From the NCBI GenBank assembly GCA_905214435.1, contig CAJMMA010000015.1, forward strand, positions 1 to 33,956: a stretch of DNA of 33,956 nt, in the 5' to 3' direction. The notes under the pieces are model-generated. The model saw nothing but the letters and a program-made list of their open reading frames with translations, had not been told where the DNA came from and did not search any database. How positions within the stretch are numbered: the stretch's first letter is position 1; the number at the start of each line of letters is the position of its first letter. Shown here piece after piece: positions 21,847 to 30,204 of the stretch. A program made the translations under genes and the position numbers. This stretch comes from an uncultured bacterium. Its GTDB lineage: Bacteria > Actinomycetota > Coriobacteriia > Coriobacteriales > Coriobacteriaceae.

Positions 21847-22704
21847 ATGATCAAGATGTTCGCGAGTGACTTAGACGGAACGCTGCTTAACGCCCTGCAC
21901 GAGGCGGACGGGACTATCCGCCGTGCCATTCGCGAGCTGACTGAGGCTGGCCTGCACGTGGTTCCCGCGACTGGACGCTCGACGTTGCCGATCGGCGAGC
22001 ATGGCTTTACGGGCTTGGCGCTTGACGCCTGCTGCTCCAATGGATCCATCGTGCGCGACAGCCATGGCGAGGTGCTCAAGACTTGGACCATCGATCCGCA
22101 GGTCACTGAGGAACTGCTCAAGGCGTTCCCGGACATTTGCTTTGATTGTTCCACGCCCGATGGCATGTACTCGAGCGGTTCGTTCGAGATGCATCAGGCG
22201 GGCTTTAAAAAGGACAGCCCCATCAAGCGTATTGTGATGCGCGGCATGCGTGCGCGTGGCGGCTATCACGAGGAACAGTATTTCGACCAGTCGATCGGCG
22301 ATATCTTGCGTCACGATGTATGCAAGATCAATTGTCGCGTGACCTCGCCCGAGCTGGAGCGTGACCTTAAGTCGTATCTTGCCGAGCGATCGGACCGCGT
22401 GGTCAACGCGCCGTTCGATCCGGTGATGTTCGAGATCACGGACGTGGCGTGCAACAAGGGCGAGGGTGTGGCCTGGCTGGCGGGCTACTACGGTATTGCC
22501 GAGGACGAGGTCGCTGTCTACGGCGACGGCGGCAACGACATTGCCATGCTCAAGCGTTTCCGCCACAGCTACGCGACCAAAAACGGCAGCAATGCAGCTA
22601 AGGCCGCCGCGAGCGCAACTATCGGCAGTTGCATGGTCCACGCCGTTCCCAAACACATGCTCGCCACCATGCGCAAGCAAAACTCCCGCACCGTCATCGA
22701 ATAA
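21847..22704 (+). CDS. HAD superfamily (Cof-type) hydrolase
   Basis: A 285-residue haloacid-dehalogenase-type phosphatase of subclass IIB. Motif I is FASDLDGTLL with D8 and D10, motif II VPATGRS, the motif III lysine region lies near NKGEG, and motif IV is YGDGGNDIAML (226-235). A substrate cap domain occupies about residues 85-190. Typical substrates are sugar or nucleotide phosphates or pyridoxal phosphate, but the sequence does not tell which. Start 21847 was preferred to ATG 21841 because AGAGAGG lies seven bases upstream of it. It is a single gene, followed by a hairpin at 22705-22733. Confidence 0.9.
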   Translation: MIKMFASDLDGTLLNALHEADGTIRRAIRELTEAGLHVVPATGRSTLPIGEHGFTGLALDACCSNGSIVRDSHGEVLKTWTIDPQVTEELLKAFPDICFDCSTPDGMYSSGSFEMHQAGFKKDSPIKRIVMRGMRARGGYHEEQYFDQSIGDILRHDVCKINCRVTSPELERDLKSYLAERSDRVVNAPFDPVMFEITDVACNKGEGVAWLAGYYGIAEDEVAVYGDGGNDIAMLKRFRHSYATKNGSNAAKAAASATIGSCMVHAVPKHMLATMRKQNSRTVIE

Positions 22705-22733
22705 TGTGACAAAGGGACAGCCCCTTTGTCACA
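22705..22733. repeat. Palindromic hairpin of the CAAAGGGACAG repeat family
   Basis: TGTGACAAAGGG (22705-22716) and CCCTTTGTCACA (22722-22733) are exact complements around ACAGC. A degenerate relative with GACAAAGGGAT...TCCCTCTG lies near 23140-23165, and the core CAAAGGGACAG links both to the 19-bp repeats at 119 and 13754. It may also act as a terminator for the HAD gene although no T-run follows. Confidence 0.75.
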
Positions 22734-22746
22734 GGGGCCTGTGTGC

Positions 22747-22778
22747 TTGGAATACGAACATATATTCGTATATATAAC
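22747..22778 (+). promoter_or_regulatory. Promoter with LexA (SOS) box
   Basis: CGAACATATATTCG (22755-22768) differs at one position from the Gram-positive/actinobacterial LexA consensus CGAAC-N4-GTTCG. It lies between a possible -35 TTGGAA (22747-22752) and TATATA-type -10 sequences (22769-22776), the right place for repression. It is also a perfect inverted repeat, ATACGAA/TTCGTAT. Confidence 0.65.
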
Positions 22779-22858
22779 TAGGCTCTGGTAGAATCGGTAT
22801 CGTTGACGGCAGTTCCATGTGCCGGGCAGCGCCCTCCATCTGATGGGAGGTGATGCCC

Positions 22859-22984
22859 ATGACCGATCTGATTGATTTTGTGAGGCTCCTGACCGCCTTG
22901 GTCTCGCTCCTCACGACGCTCATCGGACTTTCCGAGGCACTTAAGCAACGTTCGAAGCAACGTAAAAGGGGTCGCCGCCGCTAA
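22859..22984 (+). CDS. 41-residue toxin-like membrane peptide, SOS-box controlled
   Basis: A small gene with an unusually strong ribosome binding site (GGGAGGTGATG just before ATG 22859). The peptide starts MTDLIDFVRLLTALVSLL: residues 4-28 form one hydrophobic helix, and residues 29-41 are a tail rich in lysine and arginine (KQRSKQRKRGRRR). One helix plus a basic tail is the pattern of type I toxins and other small membrane peptides. The leader RNA can pair CCTCC-ATC with GAT-G-GGAGG and so hide the SD, as in many type I toxin mRNAs. A LexA-like box sits in the promoter, recalling E. coli TisB. The stop lies in the loop of a terminator, from which a convergent antisense RNA may be read. No homology was recognised; a toxin role is inference. 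Confidence 0.6.
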   Translation: MTDLIDFVRLLTALVSLLTTLIGLSEALKQRSKQRKRGRRR

Positions 22985-22998
22985 GGCGTTGACCCCTT
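22964..22998. terminator. Shared hairpin at the end of the small peptide gene
   Basis: AAGGGGTC (22966-22973) pairs with GACCCCTT (22991-22998), with an inner stem CGCC/GGCG around GCTAA that contains the stop codon TAA. The U-tract is better on the minus strand (TTTT) than on the plus strand (TT). Confidence 0.6.
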
Positions 22999-23047
22999 AA
23001 ACCAAGCAACGGCGCTGCCCAGCTAACCACAACTTGGGCTGCCGTCG
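22964..23047 (-). ncRNA. Candidate antisense RNA to the small membrane peptide gene
   Basis: On the minus strand TTGTTC (23076-23081) and TAGAAT (23053-23058) are 17 bases apart. A transcript starting near 23047 would run about 80 nt to a strong hairpin (AAGGGGTC with GACCCCTT) followed by TTTT at 22964-22967, overlapping the 3' end of the toxin-like gene. Convergent arrangement with a shared hairpin is known for type I toxin-antitoxin loci. No transcript evidence is available. Confidence 0.35.
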
Positions 23048-23193
23048 ACACTATTCTACCCACGAATGCCATTTTGAACAATCGGTAATACCGCTCCAAA
23101 AGCCAGGCACAACCGGCACAACCTAGGCGGTCACTGGATGCGACAAAGGGATAATCCCTCTGCCACATTCCAAATATTGCCTTTACGTGTTGA

Positions 23194-23238
23194 TGCACAC
23201 GGTGTGCAATAATACTCGCACTGTGCAATAGCGCACAG
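23194..23238. promoter_or_regulatory. Probable operators of the second TetR regulator
   Basis: TGCACAC-G-GTGTGCA (23194-23208) and CTGTGC/GCACAG (23221-23238) are palindromes sharing the half-site TGTGC. Both lie within 70 bases upstream of the TetR start. Confidence 0.6.
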
Positions 23239-23259
23239 GCTGAGTAACAAGGAGGACGC

Positions 23260-23970
23260 TTGTCCCAGCTCGAGAAATGTGATCGCCGGTCCCTTCGCTC
23301 GCAGCGTGCCCTTCGCCAGGCACTTGCTAGCGAGCTTGCCGAAAGCGGCGACCTTTCGCGCATTAATGTCGCGTCGCTCACCGAGCGCGCTGGCCTTACG
23401 CGTCGCACGTTCTATTCGCACTACCGCGATATTCCCGACTTTATCAATCAAATCGAGGATGGCTTGCTGGCCGAGATCCGTGAGCGCATTGAGCTCATCA
23501 CCGCAGCTCAGCTGCCTGATCTCTATCACAACATCGATGAGCTCGAGCCGGCGCCCGGTTCGGTTGAGCTGCTGCGTTATCTTGCGGCCAACCGCGACTT
23601 AATCGGTGCGCTGCTGGGTCCGGGCGGCGACCAGGCCTTCATTAAAAGGATTATCGACACCGCGCGTGAGGCTGTGGTGCCGCGTGCGCAGACGGGTATT
23701 TTGGGCCTGGCGCTGGGTACGTTCTTTGACTACTACGTCACCTACGTCGTGAGTGCCGAGGTCGGCATGATTCAGCGCTGGTTTGAGCGTGGGCTCACCG
23801 AATCGCCCGAGGCCATGGCGCGCATTATGACGGTGCTCGCTTTTGTGCGTCCCGGCGACCTGTATGGCCAACCCATTGATATCAACGTGCCGGAATACGG
23901 CATGAAGCTATTGAACTTGCAGCTCGAGGACGCGGCCGACACCGCCGCAACCGTCGAGTCCAACAACTAA
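23260..23970 (+). CDS. TetR family regulator of the dehydratase operon
   Basis: A 236-residue TetR-type regulator. The DNA-binding domain covers residues 10-60: LRQALASELAESGDLSRINVASLTERAGLTRRTFYSHYRDIPDF (in parts), with RTFYSHYRDIPDF as the recognition helix end. The C-terminal part resembles the C-terminal domain of DhaS/TetR_C_8 proteins (FFDYYVTYVVSAEVGMIQRWFERG). It starts at TTG 23260, supported by AAGGAGG six bases upstream. The dehydratase gene begins 12 bases after its stop, so they share an mRNA and the regulator probably controls it through the palindromes upstream. Confidence 0.88.
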   Translation: MSQLEKCDRRSLRSQRALRQALASELAESGDLSRINVASLTERAGLTRRTFYSHYRDIPDFINQIEDGLLAEIRERIELITAAQLPDLYHNIDELEPAPGSVELLRYLAANRDLIGALLGPGGDQAFIKRIIDTAREAVVPRAQTGILGLALGTFFDYYVTYVVSAEVGMIQRWFERGLTESPEAMARIMTVLAFVRPGDLYGQPIDINVPEYGMKLLNLQLEDAADTAATVESNN

Positions 23971-23982
23971 GAGGAGAGACAG

Positions 23983-26900
23983 ATGAGCAAACTCGTCGAG
24001 GGCATCAAGGATCGTATGGTTGCTGCCGCACGCGAGGCCGCGCCCGCCGTGGTGAACGCCGCGCAGAAGGCCGCGACCGCGGCAGCCGAGAAAGTTGTCG
24101 AGGCTGTTGCCGATGCCAAGAACGCGGCAGGGGAGACGTCCATCGCTAGCGAGCCCGCCACCGCCGCTGAGCCCGTAGCCGCCGCCCACGCCCCCGAAGG
24201 CGCGATCTTCAACCCCGAGGCCGCCCGCGGCAACCTGCACCTGGGCATCGACGTAGGCTCCACCACCGTTAAGCTCGCCGTGCTCAACGACGACAACCAG
24301 ATCGTCTACGCCAAGTACCAGCGTCACCACACCGACGTCCGTGCCTGCGCCCGCGACCTGTTCGAGGGCGCTGCGACCGTGCTGCCGACGGCCCAGATGA
24401 CCTGCGCCATTACCGGCTCGGGCGGCCTGCTGCTGTCCCAGTGGCTCGACCTGGAGTTTGTCCAGGAGGTCATCGCCAGCAAGCGTGCCGTCGAGACCCT
24501 CATCCCGGCCACCGATGTCGCCATCGAGCTGGGCGGCGAGGACGCCAAGATCATCTACTTCGACAACGGCATTGAGCAGCGCATGAACGGCACCTGCGCC
24601 GGCGGTACGGGCGCGTTCATCGACCAGATGGCAACCCTGCTGCACACCGACGCGAGCGGCCTCAACGAGCTCGCGGCCAACGCGACCACCATCTATCCCA
24701 TCGCCAGTCGCTGCGGCGTATTTGCCAAGACCGACGTGCAACCGCTGCTCAACGAGGGTGCCCGTCCCGAGGATGTGGCCGCCTCCATCTTCCAGGCCGT
24801 CGTGACCCAGACCATCTCGGGTCTGGCGTGCGGTCGCCCCATCCGCGGCAACGTCGCCTTCCTTGGCGGCCCGCTGCAGTACCTCTCCGAGCTGCGCCAC
24901 CGCTTCTACCTCACGCTCAACCTGGACGAGGAGCACCGCATTGTGCCCCAAAACGCCCACCTGTTTGTGGCAAGCGGCGCCGCCATGGCGCACGAGTCCA
25001 ACAAGCTCAGCACGTTCCCGCAGCTCATTGAGGCCATCGATGCCCTGGGTGACACACAGGGTGCCGAGGTCGAGCGCCTGGACCCGCTCTTTGCCACCGA
25101 CGAGGACTTTGCCGAGTTCAAGACCCGCCACGACACCGAGGTCGTCCCCAAGGGCAAGCTCGACGGCTACACCGGCCGTGTGTTCATCGGCATCGACGCC
25201 GGTTCCACCACCATGAAGGCCGCGCTCGTGGGCGAGGACGGCCAGCTGCTGCACACCTGGTACGGCAACAACAACGGCGACATCCTGGGCACGGCCAAGG
25301 TCATCATGGCCGATTTCTACAACCACATCCCTGCGGGCTGCACCATCGGCCACGTGACCACCACGGGCTACGGCGAGGCGCTGCTCATCGAGGCCCTCAA
25401 GGCCGATTCCGGCGAGATCGAGACCGTCGCGCACCTGCGCGGCGCCAAGGCTTTCCTGCCCGGCGTCGAGTTCATCCTGGACATCGGCGGCCAGGACATG
25501 AAGTGTCTGCGCGTCAAGGACGGCGTCATCGAGCACATCATGCTCAACGAGGCCTGCTCGTCGGGCTGCGGCAGCTTTATCGAGAGTTTCGCCGTGTCTA
25601 TGAACATGGACGTGCGCGCGTTTGCCGATGCCGCCATTCATGCCAAGGCCCCCGTCGACCTGGGCAGCCGCTGCACGGTCTTTATGAACTCGCGCGTTAA
25701 GCAGGCGCAAAAGGAAGGCGCCACGGTGGGCGACATCGCGGCCGGCCTGTCTTATTCCGTCATCAAGAATGCCCTGTTCAAGGTCATTAAGCTGCGCGAC
25801 CCCAAGGAGATCGGCAGTCAGGTGATCGTCCAAGGCGGCACCTTTATGTCCGACGCCACGCTGCGTGCGTTTGAGCAGCTCACCGGTGTTCACGCCGTGC
25901 GCCCCGACATCGCCGGCTGTATGGGCGCCTACGGTGCGGCCCTGCTCGCCCGCGATCGCGCCGGCGCCGACGGCATCTCGACCATCCTTTCGGCCGAGGA
26001 CATCGCGCACCTCACCGTGACGCAAAAGCACGTCCGCTGCGGCCGTTGCTCCAACAACTGCCAGCTTACCGTCAACGATTTTGGCGGCGGCAGGCGCTTT
26101 ATCACCGGCAATCGCTGCGAGAAGGGTGCCGGCCACAAAAAGCAAAAGACCGAGGCCCCCAACCTCTTCAAAAAGAAAAACGAGCTGCTGTTTAACCGCG
26201 AGGTGCTGAGCCCCGACGAGGCCCCGCGCGGCACCGTCGGCATTCCCCGCGCCCTCAACATGTATGAGAACTACCCCTTCTGGCACGCGTTCTTTACTCG
26301 TCTGGGCTTTAGCGTGCAGCTGTCCGACCAGTCGAGCAAAAAGACCTATCAGGCGGGCATCGAGTCCATGCCGTCCGAGAGCGTGTGCTATCCGGCCAAG
26401 ATGAGCCACGGCCACGTGATGAACCTTATCGACCGTGACGTCGACTTTATCTGGATGCCGTGCGTGCGCTGGGAGCGTAAAGAGGACCCGACGGCCGGTA
26501 ACTGCTACAACTGCCCCATCGTCATGAGCTATCCCACGGCGTTGGCACTCAACATCGACGAGATCCGCGAGCAGAACATCGAGTTCCTGTACCCGTTTGT
26601 GCCCTATCATGACAAGACCGAGCTCAAGCGCCGTCTGTACCAGGTGCTCGCCGTCGACCGTGTGGCCGATGCGCAAGCCGGTCGCGGTCGCGTGCGTGGG
26701 CCCAAGATCACGCGCTCCGAGGTCGATGCCGCTGTCAACGCTGCCTTTGAGGCCGATGCGCGTTTCCACGAGGACATCCAGACCATGGGCGAGGAGGCTC
26801 TTAAGTGGGTCGAGGACCACGGCGGTCACGGCATCGTGCTCGCCGGTCGTCCCTACCATAACGACCCCGAGATCAACCACGCCCTGCCCGAGCTTATCTC

Positions 26901-28764
26901 GAGCTTTGGCTTTGCGGTCTTTACCGAGGATTCGCTCGCGCATCTGGTAAAGCCCGAGCGTCCGATTCGCGTCGTCGACCAGTGGATGTACCACAGTCGC
27001 CTGTACGCCGTGGCCCGTTTTGTGACGATGCGCAACGACCTGGACCTGATCCAGCTCAATTCCTTCGGCTGCGGCCTCGATGCCCTGACCACCGATCAGG
27101 TACAGGAAATCCTGGAGGCCAGCGGCAAGATCTATACCGTGCTTAAGATCGACGAGGTGTCCAACCTGGGCGCCGCGCGCATTCGCATCCGCTCGCTCAT
27201 GGCGGCACTCAAGGACCAGGAGGCCGAGCGCTTGGCCGAGGCCACGGCTGCGGGCGAGGTCTTTGAGCAGGGCGACGCTGCGCCGGTGGCGCCCTCCACG
27301 GATGCCCCCGCGTTCGCGAGCCGCAAGTACGCGTTCGAGGCACAGCGTGAGAGCGCCTCGACCGCATGGCCCAAGGTGCCCTTTACCGAGCAGATGCGCG
27401 ACGAGGGCTATACCATCCTGTGCCCGCAGATGGCGCCGATCCACTTTGACCTGGTCAAAGAGGTGTTCCGCGGTGCCGGCTACAACTTGGAGCTGCTGCC
27501 CTCGACCGACCACGATGCCGTCGAGGCTGGCCTGCGCTATGTGAACAATGACATTTGCTACCCGTCGATTCTGGTGACGGGCCAGATTATGGAGGCCATC
27601 GAGAGCGGTCGGTACGACCTGTCCAAGACCGCCGTGGTCATCAGCCAGACCGGCGGCGGCTGCCGTGCCACCAACTACATCGCGCTCATCCGCAAGGCCC
27701 TGCGCGAGAGCGGCCACCCCGAGATCCCCGTGATCTCGCTTTCGGCCGTGGCGCTGGGCGAGGACAACCCCGGCTTTAAGCTGACGCCGGCGCTGCTTAA
27801 GCAGGCAGTCTACGCGGTGCTCTTTGGTGACGTGATGATGCAGATGCTCTACCGCTGCCGCCCGTACGAGGCCACGCCCGGTGCCGCCAACGCGCTCTAC
27901 GAGGAGTACATGGCGCGTGCCCGCAAGCTGGCGCCCAAGTTTAACCGCCACAACTACACCAAGCTGTGCCGCGAGGCCATCCGCGCGTTCGACACCATGC
28001 CGCTCGTGGGCGAGGGCACCAAGCCGCGCGTGGGCGTGGTCGGTGAGATCTTGGTCAAGTTCCATCCCACGGCTAACAACCACGTGGTCGATGTCATTGA
28101 GCGCGAGGGCTGCGAGGCCGTGGTGCCGGGCCTGCTCGACTTCTTCCTCTACTCCATGAGCAACGCCGAGCTGCAGAAAGACGAGCTGGGAAGCTCTGCT
28201 ACTACACGCGCGGGCATGCAAGCGCTCATCAAGCTTGTGGACTGGATGCGCACGCCGGTGGAGGAGATGCTCGAGAAGTCCCGCCGCTTCGAGGCGCCCG
28301 AGCGCATCGGCACCATGGCCGACAAGGCCCGTACGGTACTTTCGGTGTGCAACAACATGGGCGAGGGCTGGCTGCTCACGGCCGAGATGCTCGACCTGAT
28401 CGACCATGGTGCGCCCAACATCATCTGCACGCAGCCCTTTGCGTGCCTGCCCAACCACGTGGTGGGCAAGGCCGTGATCAAGGAGCTGCGCCGCCAGCAT
28501 CCCGAGAGCAACATTGTCGCGGTGGACTACGACCCCGGTGCGTCCGAGGTCAACCAGCTCAACCGTATTAAACTCATGATCAGTGTGGCCAAGGAGAACA
28601 TGCGCGCCGGCAAGGGCTTTAAGCTCGAGAAGGTGGCGCCGCTCGCGATGGACGAGGTCACCGGCCAGATGCGCGCCCACGACGGCTGCGTGAGCTGCGG
28701 GCCGGCCAGCGAGGAGGCCGTGGCGTCGGTCGCCGAGCGTCTGGGACGCGGCATTAAGAAGTAG
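23983..28764 (+). CDS. Giant 2-hydroxyacyl-CoA dehydratase / activase fusion protein
   Basis: A 1593-residue cytosolic protein. Residues 1-75 are an alanine-rich amphipathic helix region absent from most relatives. Two BcrAD/BadFG-type activase domains follow: the first with IDVGSTT (89-95) and cysteines C205 and C244, the second with IDAGSTT (404-410) and C525 and C564. Both pairs have exactly 38 residues between, as expected for the ATP-dependent [4Fe-4S] activators of 2-hydroxyacyl-CoA dehydratases. A Cys cluster (C686, C689, C693, C712) and a DUF2229 region (from about 753) lead to a dehydratase-like C-terminal part (about 1142-1590) ending in CVSCG. This long form is common in anaerobic Gram-positives, but its substrate is not established. 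A terminator follows. Confidence 0.9.
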   Translation: MSKLVEGIKDRMVAAAREAAPAVVNAAQKAATAAAEKVVEAVADAKNAAGETSIASEPATAAEPVAAAHAPEGAIFNPEAARGNLHLGIDVGSTTVKLAVLNDDNQIVYAKYQRHHTDVRACARDLFEGAATVLPTAQMTCAITGSGGLLLSQWLDLEFVQEVIASKRAVETLIPATDVAIELGGEDAKIIYFDNGIEQRMNGTCAGGTGAFIDQMATLLHTDASGLNELAANATTIYPIASRCGVFAKTDVQPLLNEGARPEDVAASIFQAVVTQTISGLACGRPIRGNVAFLGGPLQYLSELRHRFYLTLNLDEEHRIVPQNAHLFVASGAAMAHESNKLSTFPQLIEAIDALGDTQGAEVERLDPLFATDEDFAEFKTRHDTEVVPKGKLDGYTGRVFIGIDAGSTTMKAALVGEDGQLLHTWYGNNNGDILGTAKVIMADFYNHIPAGCTIGHVTTTGYGEALLIEALKADSGEIETVAHLRGAKAFLPGVEFILDIGGQDMKCLRVKDGVIEHIMLNEACSSGCGSFIESFAVSMNMDVRAFADAAIHAKAPVDLGSRCTVFMNSRVKQAQKEGATVGDIAAGLSYSVIKNALFKVIKLRDPKEIGSQVIVQGGTFMSDATLRAFEQLTGVHAVRPDIAGCMGAYGAALLARDRAGADGISTILSAEDIAHLTVTQKHVRCGRCSNNCQLTVNDFGGGRRFITGNRCEKGAGHKKQKTEAPNLFKKKNELLFNREVLSPDEAPRGTVGIPRALNMYENYPFWHAFFTRLGFSVQLSDQSSKKTYQAGIESMPSESVCYPAKMSHGHVMNLIDRDVDFIWMPCVRWERKEDPTAGNCYNCPIVMSYPTALALNIDEIREQNIEFLYPFVPYHDKTELKRRLYQVLAVDRVADAQAGRGRVRGPKITRSEVDAAVNAAFEADARFHEDIQTMGEEALKWVEDHGGHGIVLAGRPYHNDPEINHALPELISSFGFAVFTEDSLAHLVKPERPIRVVDQWMYHSRLYAVARFVTMRNDLDLIQLNSFGCGLDALTTDQVQEILEASGKIYTVLKIDEVSNLGAARIRIRSLMAALKDQEAERLAEATAAGEVFEQGDAAPVAPSTDAPAFASRKYAFEAQRESASTAWPKVPFTEQMRDEGYTILCPQMAPIHFDLVKEVFRGAGYNLELLPSTDHDAVEAGLRYVNNDICYPSILVTGQIMEAIESGRYDLSKTAVVISQTGGGCRATNYIALIRKALRESGHPEIPVISLSAVALGEDNPGFKLTPALLKQAVYAVLFGDVMMQMLYRCRPYEATPGAANALYEEYMARARKLAPKFNRHNYTKLCREAIRAFDTMPLVGEGTKPRVGVVGEILVKFHPTANNHVVDVIEREGCEAVVPGLLDFFLYSMSNAELQKDELGSSATTRAGMQALIKLVDWMRTPVEEMLEKSRRFEAPERIGTMADKARTVLSVCNNMGEGWLLTAEMLDLIDHGAPNIICTQPFACLPNHVVGKAVIKELRRQHPESNIVAVDYDPGASEVNQLNRIKLMISVAKENMRAGKGFKLEKVAPLAMDEVTGQMRAHDGCVSCGPASEEAVASVAERLGRGIKK

Positions 28765-28792
28765 TTGGCCTGCTATGGGCTAGATATGAGAC

Positions 28793-28829
28793 AAACGGGT
28801 GGCAGCCGTGCCGGCTACCACCCGTTTTT
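28793..28829 (+). terminator. Terminator of the dehydratase operon
   Basis: AAACGGGTGG-C-AGCC pairs with GGCT-A-CCACCCGTTT around GTGCC, followed by T residues. Confidence 0.9.
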
Positions 28830-28974
28830 GCTGGACATGGAACCCTGAGATAATGAACAGGTGTTGCCGCTCGCCGCGAAATACCGCCCGTTTATAGAAC
28901 CCACCCCCAACGCGCGTCATCCTTACGGTTGAATAAATACACATCAATGGAATTACGTAAGAGAGGACCGTCCC

Positions 28975-29934
28975 ATGAGCTACAAGACCGTTTGTGTTGC
29001 CGGCGGCGGCGTGTTGGGAAGCCAGATTGCCTTTCAGGCTGCCTACTGCGGCTTTGATGTAACGATTTGGCTGCGCAACGAGGGCAGCATCGGCCGCACC
29101 CAGCCCAAGATCGATCACGTGCGCAAGGAGTACATCGCGGCAATCGAGGGCATGGAGGACGGTACGGGCGAGTGGTGCGCCGGTATCGCCGATGGCACCC
29201 AGCCCTTCGACAAGGAAGCGGCGCTCGCCGCCGTCGAGCGTGCCTACTCCACACTCAAGCTGGAGCTCGATCTTGCCAAGGCCGTGGCCGACGCCGACCT
29301 GGTCATCGAGTCTATGGCCGAGGACACCCAGGCAAAGATCGACTTCTACAAGAAGCTCGCCCCGGTTCTGCCGCAAAAGACCGTCATCGTGACCAACTCA
29401 TCCACGCTGCTGCCGAGCACCTTTGCCAAGTACACCGGCCGTCCCGAGAAGTACCTGTCGCTGCACTTTGCCAACTCTATCTGGAAGAACAACATGACCG
29501 AGGTCATGGCACAGGACCAAACCGACAAGCGCTACTTCGACGAGCTCGTCGACTTTGCCAACGACATCCGCATGCTTGCCCTGCCCGTCAACAAGGAAAA
29601 GAACGGCTACCTGCTCAATTCCATGTTGGTGCCGTGGCTGCTTTCGGGCCTTGACCTGTATGTCTCGGGTGTGAGTGACCCCAAGAGCGTCGACCTCGCG
29701 TGGACGCGCGGCACCGGCGCTCCCAAGGGGCCGTTCCGCGTGTTCGACACCGTGGGCATCCAGACGGCGTACAACATCGTCATGCAGTACCAAAAGGTCC
29801 CGGGCTTGGTGAGCCCGCTGCTCAAAAAGATGATGATGCCCTACAACTTTAAGGCCATGGCCTCCGTCCTCAAGAAAATGCTCGACGAAGGTAAGCTGGG
29901 CGAAAGCTCGGGCGAGGGCTTCTTTACGTACTAA
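28975..29934 (+). CDS. 3-hydroxyacyl-CoA dehydrogenase
   Basis: A 319-residue NAD-dependent oxidoreductase interconverting 3-hydroxyacyl- and 3-oxoacyl-CoA. The N-terminal Rossmann motif is AGGGVLGSQIAFQAA, with DLVIESMAED and TNSSTLLPS typical of the family. The catalytic pair fits H164 and E176 (twelve apart, in HFANSIWKNNMTEV); the usual HFFNP is HFANS here, so it is a divergent member. The C-terminal helical domain ends GEGFFTY, the normal end of this family. GAGAGGACCGTCCC precedes the ATG. It lies downstream of the dehydratase protein but has its own unit after a terminator; both act on hydroxyacyl-CoA-type substrates. Confidence 0.9.
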   Translation: MSYKTVCVAGGGVLGSQIAFQAAYCGFDVTIWLRNEGSIGRTQPKIDHVRKEYIAAIEGMEDGTGEWCAGIADGTQPFDKEAALAAVERAYSTLKLELDLAKAVADADLVIESMAEDTQAKIDFYKKLAPVLPQKTVIVTNSSTLLPSTFAKYTGRPEKYLSLHFANSIWKNNMTEVMAQDQTDKRYFDELVDFANDIRMLALPVNKEKNGYLLNSMLVPWLLSGLDLYVSGVSDPKSVDLAWTRGTGAPKGPFRVFDTVGIQTAYNIVMQYQKVPGLVSPLLKKMMMPYNFKAMASVLKKMLDEGKLGESSGEGFFTY

Positions 29935-30164
29935 AAATGATCTCTTGGGGGTGGAAGCGTTGGGGATCTACGGTAGTATGCGACAAGATCTGAATAGGTC
30001 GAGCAAGAGCTGTAGTGCGCGTTGACGTTTGGCCAATGAAGCGCAAAAACGCACCGTTCGCCGATACGCCTCTCGCGAGTGGTTGCCATATGGTTTGATG
30101 TTGGAAACATATGATTGCCGGCAGGCCGTAGGTGGCGTTTGCGCTGATATCGGAGGTTCCAAGT
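29935..30164. other. Gene-free leader region with an inverted repeat
   Basis: No coding sequence was recognised. CATATGGTTT (30087-30096) and AAACATATG (30105-30113) are inverted with one bulge and could be an operator or RNA hairpin for the genes below. Confidence 0.45.
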
Positions 30165-30203
30165 ATGTTTCGTGCTCCGCTAAACAAGTACCGGGCTGGC
30201 TAA
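30165..30203 (+). CDS. 12-codon leader peptide
   Basis: A short frame MFRAPLNKYRAG with a good SD (GGAGG, eight bases upstream) ends with TAA one base before the ATG of the next gene (TAACATG). The next gene has no clear SD of its own, so translation is probably coupled through this leader. It is too short to assign a function; a regulatory role is inference. Confidence 0.45.
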   Translation: MFRAPLNKYRAG

Positions 30204-30204
30204 C

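Noticed and set aside
22729..22960. Minus-strand frames of 60-64 codons across the SOS-box locus
   Set aside because: No SD and no coding character; they are shadows of the 41-codon gene and its leader.
23908..28680. A 1590-codon open frame on the minus strand, antisense to the dehydratase giant
   Set aside because: Composition is that of an antisense shadow of a GC-rich gene (many Leu, Val, Ala, His, Arg, no domain motifs). The plus-strand frame has clear conserved motifs, an SD and a terminator.
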